Source: JBQTKD01 sp052389435
Lineage (GTDB): Bacteria; Actinomycetota; Actinomycetes; Sporichthyales; Sporichthyaceae
DNA: 29,066 nucleotides
Direction: 5' to 3'
Assembly: GCA_052389435.1 (NCBI GenBank)
Contig: JBQTIB010000190.1
Coordinates: 1 to 29,066 of the forward strand
This document shows, in pieces, positions 14,116 through 22,290 of the stretch. The notes under the pieces were generated by a model. It made no database searches and was not told the origin of the DNA. It was given only the letters and a program-made list of their open reading frames with translations. The translations under genes were made by a program, and so were the position numbers. Each line of letters opens with the position of its first letter. The stretch's first letter is position 1.

Positions 14116-17100
14116 CGCACTCCTCGGGCCAGCAGAGTCGAACACGCGACAACGACGGCGGCCGGCGGGCGCCACTGGAAGACCCCGGGGATGCCGTCGT
14201 CCCGGGGCATGTCGGGACCGGCCATGCCCCGCAGGAAAAGGTAGAGGGAGCCGCCGAGGTTCCGCTCGGGGACGTAGCCGGGGTGACGCCACGTCAGATA
14301 CCGATGCAGCGCGATCTGGTACAGCAGTGCCTGCAGGGGATAGTCCGCGTCGTGCATCGCGCGGGCCATGGCCTCGTCCCGGTAGTGCCACAGTCTCGGT
14401 TCGGTGCCGGCCGGGTGCAGCCGGTTGGTTTTGTAGTCCACGACGAGGTAGCGCGCGTCCCGGCCGCCGCCGACGCGCAGGACGACGTCGATGCTCCCGG
14501 TCAGGTACCCGACCAGCGACTGGTCGGCGAGATCCGCGTGGGCGAGCCGATCGACCCAGGGCGCCACCGGGTCCGCGGCGGACAGCCCGGACCGCAGGAC
14601 GTCGGCGAGTTCGCCGAGGTAGAGCTTCCCGAGGGGTGCGTCTCCGCCGAGCAGGGGGAGTTCGAAGTCGAGTTCGCACAGCCGGTTCGCGGTCCCGACC
14701 TCGGCGAGGGTCAGCCCGTCGGCCAGCGGTCCCAACGGCGTGTGCAGCACCGGTCCGAGGGCCGAGGCGAGGGCCGACGCCTCGAGGTCGGCAATGGGTG
14801 CGCGGCGCAACTCTTCGACGCAGGCGGCCAGCACGTCGGCCTCGGAACCCGCCGGATCGACGTGCTCGAGCACCTCGTGCACGAGGCTGCCGAACGCCGC
14901 CCCGCCGGGGAGAAGTGCGAAGGCGGGAGCCGGCGCGGAGTCGATCGGGCCGGCGACCGGCGGGTGGTCGGCGCCGTCGGGTTCGTCGACGGTGCCCGCC
15001 TCTTCGACGTCGGCCTCGGGCGGCAGGGCGGGCGGGTGGCCGGCGCGGTCGTGGGCCAGCGCCGTAAGGCCGCTGTAGGAGGTGCGGCGCCAGCCGGTCT
15101 CCAGCACGCGGGCGAAGGTCGCGGCGGACAGCGATTCACCGGCCGCCGCCGGTGCCGTCCAGTGCAGCGGCGGACCCGACTCGGCGGCGAGGACTTCGAC
15201 GGATGGAGCGTCCGCGAAGCGCTCCCGGAGGGTTTTCTGGGCCGTTGCGTCGTCCGGCACGAGGACGGCGTCGGTCGGGATCGGCGCCCCGACAGGGGTG
15301 AACACGAGGCGGTGCAGGGCCGATTCCGCGGTCACGGTCGACCGGCACCACCAGACGGTGAGCGCGCTGCGGGCTCGGGTGGCCGCGACGTAGAGCAGGC
15401 GCAGGTCCTCGCCGGCGTCTTCCCTGCGATGCGCGCGTAGGACCGAGGACCAGTCCGGCCCCGACGTTCCGCCGACGTCGCGGCATCGCCGGCCGTCGGC
15501 GTCGTGGTAGAGCGCAACCTCGGGTGGCTCGACGTAGCGGTTCCACGCGAACGGCAGGTACACCAGAGGGAACTCCAGTCCCTTGCTGGTGTGCACGGTG
15601 ACGACCTGAACGGCCGCCGCGTCCGAGTCGAGCCGCCGACTTCGTTCGGCACCGGGCTCGGACCGCTCCGCCTCCACCATGCGCCGGCGCAGCCAGGTGA
15701 GCAGCGCCGCCGGGCCGAGGCCCTCGGCGGCTGCGGCCTGGTGCAGCACGTCTGCGATGTGCCGAAGGTCGGTCAACTGCCGTTCTCCGCCGCGCTCGGC
15801 GAGCAGCCGCGCGGTGGTCCGGTGCGTGGTGTCGACTGCGGCGAACAGCGCCGCGACGCCGCAGTCGGCGAGCAGGGTCGACCAGAGGCGAACCTGCTCC
15901 GCGAGACGTTCGGTGTCCCGGTCTCCGCCGGTGTCGAGCGCCGCGGCGTCGTGGCCGACGAAGCAGGACAGGGCCAGTCGTCGAATCCGGGCCGTCCAGT
16001 GCGGCTGCTCGATGGCCTCGAGCAGCACCGCCCAGTCCCGGGCCGCGGCGGTGCCGAAGACGTTCGTCGTCGCGCGAAGCACCGCCGGTACGCCCGCCGC
16101 GATCAGGGCGTCGCGGACCTGCTCGGCCTGGCTGTTCGCGCGGACGAGCACGGCGAGGTCCCCGGGCGCGATGGGCTTGGGTTCGGCGCCGGGTTCGGCG
16201 GCCAGCAGCTCTCCGGACTGCAGGCGGCGCACGATCTCGTTGGCGAGGTCGGCGACGACCGCCCGCCGAGCGTCCGGTGCCTTGGGCACTCCGTACCTGT
16301 CGGTCGGCAGCTTCTCGGACGGCATCAGCCGGACCTGCACCGGCGGACGGGTGCTCCTCAACAGTGTTTCGGAGCGGCCGGGCTGCACCGGCGCCACGCG
16401 GATCAGGTCGTGTCCCAGGGTGGCTCCGGCGAACAACGCGGCCAGTCCGTCGAGGAGGCGCGGATCGCTACGGAAGTTGCGGGCCAGCGTCGCCCGCGAT
16501 GCGGCGTGCCCGGCGGCGTCGAGGTAGCTCTGGACGTCCCCGCCGCGGAAGGCGTAGATCGCCTGCTTCGGGTCCCCGATGAGCACCAGCGTGCAATGCC
16601 CGTGGAAGGCCCTGCGCAGGATCTCCCACTGCACCGGGTCGGTGTCCTGGAACTCGTCGACGAGGACCAGGCCGTAGCGCCCGCGCATCTGCGCCGCTAC
16701 GACCTCGCCGGTTTCGGTGTCCACCAGCACGTCGCGCAGTTCGCGCAGCAGGTCGTCGAAGCTCATCGCCCGGTGCGCCCGCAACCGCGTGGCGACCTCC
16801 GCCCGGACTCGCTCGGCGAAGCGGGCACGCGTGTCCGCGACACCGTCGAACTGGGCCGGACGGGGCGTCAGCTCCGCGTGGGTGTCGCCCGCGGCGGTAC
16901 GTGCGATCTTGCGCGCGATCTCCCAGGAGAACGCGGGATCGCCGATGGCCGCCCACTTGCGCAGGTACAGGTCGGCGGCGACGTCGGTGACCAGGTCGCC
17001 GATGTCCTCGACGAGTTGAGTGCCTGGGTCGGCCGAGGCCGCGCTGCCCAATCCCTGGATGACCAACTGGCAGAACCGGTGGGTGGTGACGACCGTGGCC

Positions 17101-17471
17101 GCGTCCAGGTCGGCGGTCGCCGCGAGCAGGCGGCGGTAGCGCGCCTCGACCTCGATCGCAGGGGCGGCCGCGAGAAATGCAACGACCGGATCGGGGTGGC
17201 CGGGCGCGGTCGCGCGGGCCTCCGGAGCGAGGGCGTCCCGAGCCTGCGTGAGACGTTCGCGGACGCGCTCCCGCAGTTCTCGGGTGGCCGCTCGACCGAA
17301 GGTCACGAGCAGCGCGCCACGCAGATCGGCGGCCCCCTCGGCGACGAATCGCGTCACGAGCGCCGCGATCGTCCAGGTCTTTCCCGTCCCGGCCGCGGCC
17401 TCGAGCAGCGTCGTCCCCGTCGGAAGCGGTCCGAGCACGTCGAAGGCCGCGGGTGTGGCGAGCCCGCTCAT
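14112..17471 (-). CDS. recB: Exodeoxyribonuclease V subunit beta (RecB helicase-nuclease)
   Basis: 1119 aa from ATG 17471, overlapping the recC stop (ATGA). It is the 3'-5' SF1A helicase and the only nuclease of RecBCD. Walker A AAAGTGKT lies at 25-32, VTFGRAATRELRERV follows, Walker B is LVLVDEFQDTDPVQW (~272), then LIGDPKQAIYAFRGGD and LARNFRSD. VVTVHTSKGLEFPLVYLPF and LRLLYVAATRARSALTVWW are motifs V and VI. The C-terminal RecB-family nuclease keeps its metal residues in GSLVHEVLEH, GSIDVVLRV and YLVVDYKTNR (~1009), plus YPLQALLYQIALHRYL. All parts appear intact, so an active nuclease is expected. E. coli RecB is 1180 aa. Confidence 0.96.
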   Translation of the reverse strand: MSGLATPAAFDVLGPLPTGTTLLEAAAGTGKTWTIAALVTRFVAEGAADLRGALLVTFGRAATRELRERVRERLTQARDALAPEARATAPGHPDPVVAFLAAAPAIEVEARYRRLLAATADLDAATVVTTHRFCQLVIQGLGSAASADPGTQLVEDIGDLVTDVAADLYLRKWAAIGDPAFSWEIARKIARTAAGDTHAELTPRPAQFDGVADTRARFAERVRAEVATRLRAHRAMSFDDLLRELRDVLVDTETGEVVAAQMRGRYGLVLVDEFQDTDPVQWEILRRAFHGHCTLVLIGDPKQAIYAFRGGDVQSYLDAAGHAASRATLARNFRSDPRLLDGLAALFAGATLGHDLIRVAPVQPGRSETLLRSTRPPVQVRLMPSEKLPTDRYGVPKAPDARRAVVADLANEIVRRLQSGELLAAEPGAEPKPIAPGDLAVLVRANSQAEQVRDALIAAGVPAVLRATTNVFGTAAARDWAVLLEAIEQPHWTARIRRLALSCFVGHDAAALDTGGDRDTERLAEQVRLWSTLLADCGVAALFAAVDTTHRTTARLLAERGGERQLTDLRHIADVLHQAAAAEGLGPAALLTWLRRRMVEAERSEPGAERSRRLDSDAAAVQVVTVHTSKGLEFPLVYLPFAWNRYVEPPEVALYHDADGRRCRDVGGTSGPDWSSVLRAHRREDAGEDLRLLYVAATRARSALTVWWCRSTVTAESALHRLVFTPVGAPIPTDAVLVPDDATAQKTLRERFADAPSVEVLAAESGPPLHWTAPAAAGESLSAATFARVLETGWRRTSYSGLTALAHDRAGHPPALPPEADVEEAGTVDEPDGADHPPVAGPIDSAPAPAFALLPGGAAFGSLVHEVLEHVDPAGSEADVLAACVEELRRAPIADLEASALASALGPVLHTPLGPLADGLTLAEVGTANRLCELDFELPLLGGDAPLGKLYLGELADVLRSGLSAADPVAPWVDRLAHADLADQSLVGYLTGSIDVVLRVGGGRDARYLVVDYKTNRLHPAGTEPRLWHYRDEAMARAMHDADYPLQALLYQIALHRYLTWRHPGYVPERNLGGSLYLFLRGMAGPDMPRDDGIPGVFQWRPPAAVVVACSTLLARGVR

Positions 17472-20400
17472 CGACCGCCTCCGCGTGGCTGGGCCAGGAA
17501 CGGTGCCCACACCCGGCTCGACAGTGTCGCGAGCCGAGCGAGGTCGAGTGCGTCCAGCGGCGCCTCGGGGCCCCACACCAACACGTGGGCCGGCTCGGCG
17601 GATTCTCCGCCCCAGCGGTTGGTCCAGTCCCGTTCGGCGGATTCGCGAATCTTCGCCTGGGACATGTTCCGCCCGAGGCAGCTGGCCCAGGTGTACGCGG
17701 TTTTGAGCGGAAGGGGGAGCGGCTCGCACCGTCCTCGGTCTGCGACCCCGATCAGATCGGCGAGGGCCTCGGTCGCCTGCTCGAGGGGAACGGGGCCGAG
17801 CACGCGTCGAACGGCGTCCTGGCTGCCGCGGCCGATCGCGACCGCCTGCCACGGCTGCGCGGGCCGGGCCACCGTGAGCGCCAGGAGGTCGACCCAGGCG
17901 CGCAGCAGGTGCCCCGGACCGAGACGGGAGTAGGAGACCCGAACGACGGTCCCGCCGTAGACCTTCTCCACGGTCCCCGCGAGCCGGCGGTCCGTGCCGT
18001 CCACGCGGACCTCGGCGGTGACGTCGACGCTGTCGGGGTCACCGACCAGATACGGCCGGGCCTGTGCCGCGACGGCCTCGGCGGCGGCGCCGATCCTGCG
18101 GGCCGCCGCCACCCCGAGCAGCCCGGGCGGGACCACGCCGCGGCGGGTCTCCCACTCCAGGCACGCGAGGATCTCCCGCTCGGCCAACCGCGCCTCGAGC
18201 AGCCGGTCCCCGACGCCCCAGGCGAGCAGACCGTCGAGTTCGATCGGCAACGCCTCCGGCGGTTCGGAGACCGGTTCGCTCAACCGCACGCCGAGGCGCT
18301 GCCAGAGAAACTCCTTCGCCGGGTTGACCAGCATCGAGCGCAGCTCGGCGAGATCGACGTCGCCGAGCTCCCGCGCGGCGAGGGCGCCCACGAGGAACCG
18401 CCCGCGCGGATGGCGGGTCCCGGCCAGCGCGGTGGCGCCCGCCAGGCCCGCGGGGTCGAAGCTGCGGAATGGGCGAGCCGGTGGCTCGGCGCCGCCCACC
18501 GCTGCGCCGAAATTGCGCGGGTCGAACGGCTGAAGTGGGTGACGGATCGTCACCTCGACCGAGGCGCGGACGTTCCCGGCGCCGACGGCGATCCCGTCGA
18601 CGGCTTCGAGGAGCTCGGCCAGCGGGACGGCGGGCGGCACCTCGAGCCCGGAGCGTTCGTCCGCGCCCGTGTGGAGCACGACCAGATGCTCGCGCGCCGC
18701 GCAGACGGCGTCGAGCAGCAGCTGCCGGTCCTCGGTGCGGGGGTCGCGTTCGCCGTCGCGGTGGTCTCGGGTCAGCAGGTCGTCGCCGTCGACGTAGTCC
18801 GCGCGCGGGAACGCCCCGTCGTCCAAGCCGAGCAGGACGACCACCCGATGCGGCACCGAGCGCATCGGCACCATCGTCGCGACCGTCAACGAGCCCGTGC
18901 GGAACCCGGCTCGGCTCGGCCGCGCGGGCGTGCGCAACGCCCACAGCGCCGTGAAGTCGGCCAAGTCCAGGACCACCTCGTACCCGGCGGTCTGCTCGGC
19001 GAGTTCGTCGAGGTCGCGGAGCAGCGCCCCGAGTTGCCAGGAGGCGGACGGCGTTGCAAGGCCCTCCAGAATCGTTCCGAGCCCCCGTGCCCAGGCGGCC
19101 GCGGACTTCGGAACGCCGCAGAAGTCGACGGCCGCCCGCACCCGATCGAACAGCTCGGCGAAACGCCCGGCGAGCTCGATCTGCGTGGAGTCCACGTCGT
19201 CCAGGGGTACCGCGTCGGCGATCCACTCTCCGGCGTCCTCCATCGCGACGCCGAGGAGCAGGCGGTCCAGGCCGTTGCGCCAGGTGCCCGCGTTGATGGC
19301 GCCGAGTCCGTAGTGCCGCCGGTGCTCGGTGTCGTATCCCCAGCTCACGCGGGCGGCAGCCGCCCAGTCGCGCAGTTGTGCGGTCTGCTCGATGTCCAGG
19401 TCGAACCGCCGACGCACCGGATCGGTTTCGACGAAGTCCAGCACGGCTCCGAAGCCGGCCCGTCCGGCGGCGAGGTGCAGCAGTGCTTCGACCGTCCCGA
19501 ACAGCGGGTTGCCCGCTCGCGGGGCGCGGTCGGCCAGCCGCACGCGCAGGGTCGCCGCCGGATGCGTGCCCGCGTCGGGTTCGACGGCGGCGCCGAACGC
19601 CGCGGCGACGAGCGGTGCGAACGCCTCGATGTCCGGGCACATCACCAGGACGTCGCGGGGTTGCAGGGTCGGGTCCGCGGCGAGCCGGTGGAGCAGAACG
19701 TCGCGCAGCACCTCGACCTGGCGCGCGCGGCCGTGGCAGGCGTGGACCGCGATGCTCTCGTCGCCTGCCTCGACCTTCACTCGGCCGGCGGCGGTGGGCG
19801 GGGCGTCCGCGTAGAGCGCCGCCTGCAACCGGCCGAGCAGCGTCGCGGGAGGGGCCGGGGCCGGATGCAGTCGGTCGACGATCGCCGGCGCGAGGTCGAT
19901 CAGGCGCCGCTGGAGTGCCTGCACGTCCCGCGACATCGAGGCGAGGAAGGGATGCGCGGGCTTCCTGCCGTCGGCGATCGCCTGCCACAGCGCGGGGGAG
20001 GCGTGGTGGATCCAGAGGTGGACCTCCCGGTGCGCGGCGAGCGCGACCAGCACCTGCAGACGCGCGCGGTCCAACCGGTTGAGGCCGAAGACGGACAGCC
20101 GCCCGGGCAGCGGCGCCGCCTGCGGGTCTGCGCGCAGTCGCGCCAAGGCCTGCGGCAGCCGTTCGGCGGGCGACGGGGTTCCGATGCTCGCCCGCAGCGC
20201 CCGCCACAGCACGGGTTGCCACGCGAGGTCGGCCGGCAGTTCCGGACCCTGCTCGCCGCGGGCCCACGCCGCAAGCATCTCGGGGCGCTCCTGCCCGTAG
20301 CGCGCGAAGACGCCCGCCATGCGCGCCGCCCAGGCGTACCGACGCCCCGGTGCGGCGGTGGCCCCGCCCGGTACCGGATGGCCGTCGTCGATGAGCGCCA

Positions 20401-20701
20401 GCAGCGGCCAGACCGTGCGGTTCGGCGCCCAGGCGCCGGCGTCCGGGGCGTCGTCGACGGCCGCGAGTGCCCCGTCCAGCAGGCGTGCGGGGGAGGGAAA
20501 CTCGACGTTGGCGCAGATGCCCGCTCCCTCCTGCACCGCGCCGAGCACGTGGGACAGGCGCTGGGCCAACCACCGCTCCACTCCGGCGGCGGGCACGGCG
20601 ACGACCTCGGCCGCGAACGGATCCTCGCCGGCGGCGGCGAGCAGCGCGGCGAGTTCGCCGACGAGGACGTCGGCCGAGGAGCAGCGGTGTAGGTGCAACA
20701 T
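17468..20701 (-). CDS. recC: Exodeoxyribonuclease V subunit gamma (RecC)
   Basis: 1077 aa from ATG 20701 (MLHLHRCSSADVLVGELAAL), which aligns by eye with the E. coli RecC start; the frame is open further upstream but that part looks non-coding. RecC holds RecB and RecD together and scans for the Chi-like signal. Recognisable stretches are VVAVPAAGVERWLAQRLSHVLG, GICANVEFPSPARLL, LPGRLSVFGLNRLDRARLQVL, RDVLVMCPDIEAFAPLVAAAFG, and the degenerate nuclease-like C-terminal domain. Length fits the family (E. coli 1122). CAGGGT ends 8 nt before the ATG and may be a -10 box. It is divergent from the aldolase gene, with 150 nt between. Confidence 0.94.
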   Translation of the reverse strand: MLHLHRCSSADVLVGELAALLAAAGEDPFAAEVVAVPAAGVERWLAQRLSHVLGAVQEGAGICANVEFPSPARLLDGALAAVDDAPDAGAWAPNRTVWPLLALIDDGHPVPGGATAAPGRRYAWAARMAGVFARYGQERPEMLAAWARGEQGPELPADLAWQPVLWRALRASIGTPSPAERLPQALARLRADPQAAPLPGRLSVFGLNRLDRARLQVLVALAAHREVHLWIHHASPALWQAIADGRKPAHPFLASMSRDVQALQRRLIDLAPAIVDRLHPAPAPPATLLGRLQAALYADAPPTAAGRVKVEAGDESIAVHACHGRARQVEVLRDVLLHRLAADPTLQPRDVLVMCPDIEAFAPLVAAAFGAAVEPDAGTHPAATLRVRLADRAPRAGNPLFGTVEALLHLAAGRAGFGAVLDFVETDPVRRRFDLDIEQTAQLRDWAAAARVSWGYDTEHRRHYGLGAINAGTWRNGLDRLLLGVAMEDAGEWIADAVPLDDVDSTQIELAGRFAELFDRVRAAVDFCGVPKSAAAWARGLGTILEGLATPSASWQLGALLRDLDELAEQTAGYEVVLDLADFTALWALRTPARPSRAGFRTGSLTVATMVPMRSVPHRVVVLLGLDDGAFPRADYVDGDDLLTRDHRDGERDPRTEDRQLLLDAVCAAREHLVVLHTGADERSGLEVPPAVPLAELLEAVDGIAVGAGNVRASVEVTIRHPLQPFDPRNFGAAVGGAEPPARPFRSFDPAGLAGATALAGTRHPRGRFLVGALAARELGDVDLAELRSMLVNPAKEFLWQRLGVRLSEPVSEPPEALPIELDGLLAWGVGDRLLEARLAEREILACLEWETRRGVVPPGLLGVAAARRIGAAAEAVAAQARPYLVGDPDSVDVTAEVRVDGTDRRLAGTVEKVYGGTVVRVSYSRLGPGHLLRAWVDLLALTVARPAQPWQAVAIGRGSQDAVRRVLGPVPLEQATEALADLIGVADRGRCEPLPLPLKTAYTWASCLGRNMSQAKIRESAERDWTNRWGGESAEPAHVLVWGPEAPLDALDLARLATLSSRVWAPFLAQPRGGGR

Positions 20702-20750
20702 TGGCGCCCACCCTGCCGGCCACCACCGACAGAACGCCCGCGAGGCTCCC

Positions 20751-20782
20751 GGGCGGTTGGGCGGTCGGGGGCGGTTGGGCGG
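20751..20782 (+). repeat. 14-bp direct repeat with G-quadruplex potential
   Basis: GGGCGGTTGGGCGG occurs at 20751-20764 and again at 20769-20782, an 18-bp period. On the plus strand this gives four G-runs of at least three (20751, 20759, 20767, 20777) separated by 5 nt each, meeting the usual G-quadruplex pattern. It lies between the divergent recC and aldolase starts. Confidence 0.5.
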
Positions 20783-20817
20783 TTGTGCCCCTGGAGTCCT
20801 CGTGCAGTTCGGGGGGC

Positions 20818-20851
20818 GTGGGGACGCAGCCCCCACTGTCAGGATGCCGGT
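20818..20851 (+). promoter_or_regulatory. Hairpin and -10 box of the aldolase gene; probable leaderless start
   Basis: GTGGGG (20818-20823) pairs with CCCCAC (20831-20836). Directly after it, CAGGAT (20840-20845) is a good actinobacterial -10 box. Six nt separate it from GTG 20852, which would make the GTG itself the transcription start. No -35 box is evident. The motif CAGCCCCCACTGTCA (20827-20841) nearly repeats the one at 1358-1372. Confidence 0.5.
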
Positions 20852-21913
20852 GTGCAGATTCCCGCCGACCTCCCGACGCCCTACCTTCTGGTCGATCGGG
20901 ACGTACTGGACGCCAACCTCGCCGAGATGGCCGGCTTCGCCGCCGCCGCGGGCCTCGTGCTGCGTCCGCACGCGAAGACGCACAAGTGCCTGGAGATCGC
21001 CGCGGCGCAACTGGCGGCCGGCGCGATCGGGCTGACGGTCGCCACGGTCGCCGAGGCGGAGGTCTTCGCCCCGGTGTGCCGGGACCTGTTCATCGCCTAT
21101 CCGGTGTGGGCCGACGCCGCCCGTGGCGCTCGCCTACGGGCGTTGGCCGAGCGCGTCGCCCTGCGGGTCGGGGTGGACTCCGCGGAATCGGCGGCGGCGC
21201 TGGCCCGGCACGGCGGCGCCCTCGACGTGCTCGTCGAGGTCGACAGCGGCCACCACCGCACCGGGGTCGCGCCCGAGGCCGCCGGCGAGGTGGCCGTCGC
21301 GGCCCTGCGGGCCGGGCTGCGCGTGCGCGGCGTCTTCACCTTTCCGGGCCACGCCTACGGCCCCGACGCCGCCCGGCCGGCCGCGACGGGCGAGGCGCAG
21401 GCGTTGGTTCGCGCGGCCGCGGCCCTGGAGCGCGCCGGCTGCCACGTCGAGGTTCGCAGCGGGGGATCGACGCCGAGTGCCCGGTGCACCGACGCGGGCG
21501 CCGTCGACGAACTCCGGCCGGGGGTCTACGTCTTCGGCGACGCCCAACAGGTGGCACTCGGCAGCGGCACCGACGACCGGATCGCGCTCGTCGCGGTCGG
21601 CACCGTCGTCGCCTCGAAACCGGACGCAATCGTCCTGGACGTCGGCAGCAAGGTGCTCGGCGCCGACCGGCCCGCCTGGGCGCCCGGATTCGGCTACGTC
21701 CTCGGCCGGCCCGACGCGGTCGTGTCCGCCCTGTCCGAGCACCACGCCACCGTCCCGTGGCCGCAGGCTCCGGTGCCCGCGGTGGGCGAGACGATCGCCC
21801 TCGTTCCCAACCACGTGTGTGCGACCGTCAACCTCGCCGACGAGTTCGTCGTCATGCGAGGCGGCACACCGACGCACCGTTGGCGTGTGGCCGCCCGCGG
21901 CGCCAACACCTGA
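20852..21913 (+). CDS. D-threonine aldolase / D-serine dehydratase-like PLP enzyme (alanine-racemase fold)
   Basis: 353 aa from GTG 20852 (MQIPADLPTPYLLVDRDVLDANL). Fold-type III PLP enzyme: the PLP lysine is Lys42 in LRPHAKTHK, followed by IGLTVATVAEAEVF, VDSGHHRTGV, VFTFPGHAYG and SGGSTPSA (phosphate binding). The C-terminal domain has LVPNHVCATVNL near residue 319, whose His and Cys are the metal ligands characteristic of D-threonine aldolase and D-serine dehydratase. It should cleave or deaminate D-hydroxy amino acids in the cytosol, but which reaction cannot be decided here. A start further upstream is possible but the -10 box at 20840-20845 argues against it. Confidence 0.9.
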   Translation: MQIPADLPTPYLLVDRDVLDANLAEMAGFAAAAGLVLRPHAKTHKCLEIAAAQLAAGAIGLTVATVAEAEVFAPVCRDLFIAYPVWADAARGARLRALAERVALRVGVDSAESAAALARHGGALDVLVEVDSGHHRTGVAPEAAGEVAVAALRAGLRVRGVFTFPGHAYGPDAARPAATGEAQALVRAAAALERAGCHVEVRSGGSTPSARCTDAGAVDELRPGVYVFGDAQQVALGSGTDDRIALVAVGTVVASKPDAIVLDVGSKVLGADRPAWAPGFGYVLGRPDAVVSALSEHHATVPWPQAPVPAVGETIALVPNHVCATVNLADEFVVMRGGTPTHRWRVAARGANT

Positions 21914-22290
21914 GGTCCGCCCACCTTCGGCCGTCGAGATTCCCACGCCCGACGAACCGGACCTTTCCGGCAGTTGCGGAGCTTTCCCTCCGTCGGGTGA
22001 GTTCGAGTCGAACTTCCGCGCCTGCAAGCAATCTGACGCCGCCTCGGATTCTCTGTCGACCCCTCGCGGAACGGTGAAGTCCGCACGCCGACGGGCGTGA
22101 AGCCGTCCCGTAGGACCCCAAATCGGGACTGCTGCCCGCAAAGCTCCGTTCGCCCCCGCGCGCCCGTTCGCTCCTGACAGCCTGCCGTCGCTGCGCAAGG
22201 TCGGCCCTGCCGAGGTTTCGACGTTGCCGGTACATCGCGCGCAAACGCGGCGGCCGTGCTCGGCACGGCGCTGTGGGGATGGGGTGCTGA
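21914..22290. other. 377-nt intergenic region with many inverted repeats; possible structured RNA
   Basis: No supported gene. Starting 34 nt after the aldolase stop, CCCGAC (21948-21953) can pair with GTCGGG (21992-21997), enclosing CCGGA-CCTT-TCCGG (21957-21970) and GGAG/CTCC (21978-21981 with 21988-21991): a small three-way junction. Next comes the palindrome AGTTCGAGTCGAACT (22000-22014), then hairpins ACGCC-GACG-GGCGT (22085-22098), GTCCCG/CGGGAC (22105-22110 with 22124-22129) and GCCGTGC-TCG-GCACGGC (22253-22269), the last 21 nt before the protease start. It could be the aldolase 3' end plus a protease 5' leader. I could not match it to a known riboswitch. Confidence 0.45.

Noticed and set aside
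17453..20692. 1079-codon plus-strand open frame opposite recC
   Set aside because: Composition is low-complexity (Arg, Gly, Gln, Asp), and the minus frame gives a recognisable RecC with overlapping recB; treated as a shadow.
22000..22014. LexA/SOS box
   Set aside because: The half-sites are in inverted order (GTTCGA first) with a 1-nt centre, unlike TCGAAC-N4-GTTCGA, and the neighbours are not SOS genes.
22060..22140. c-di-AMP (ydaO) or cobalamin riboswitch in front of the protease
   Set aside because: Fragments such as GGTGAAGTCC and CCGTCCCG look suggestive, but the invariant CAGCTAACC of ydaO and the B12-box GCCACTG are absent.
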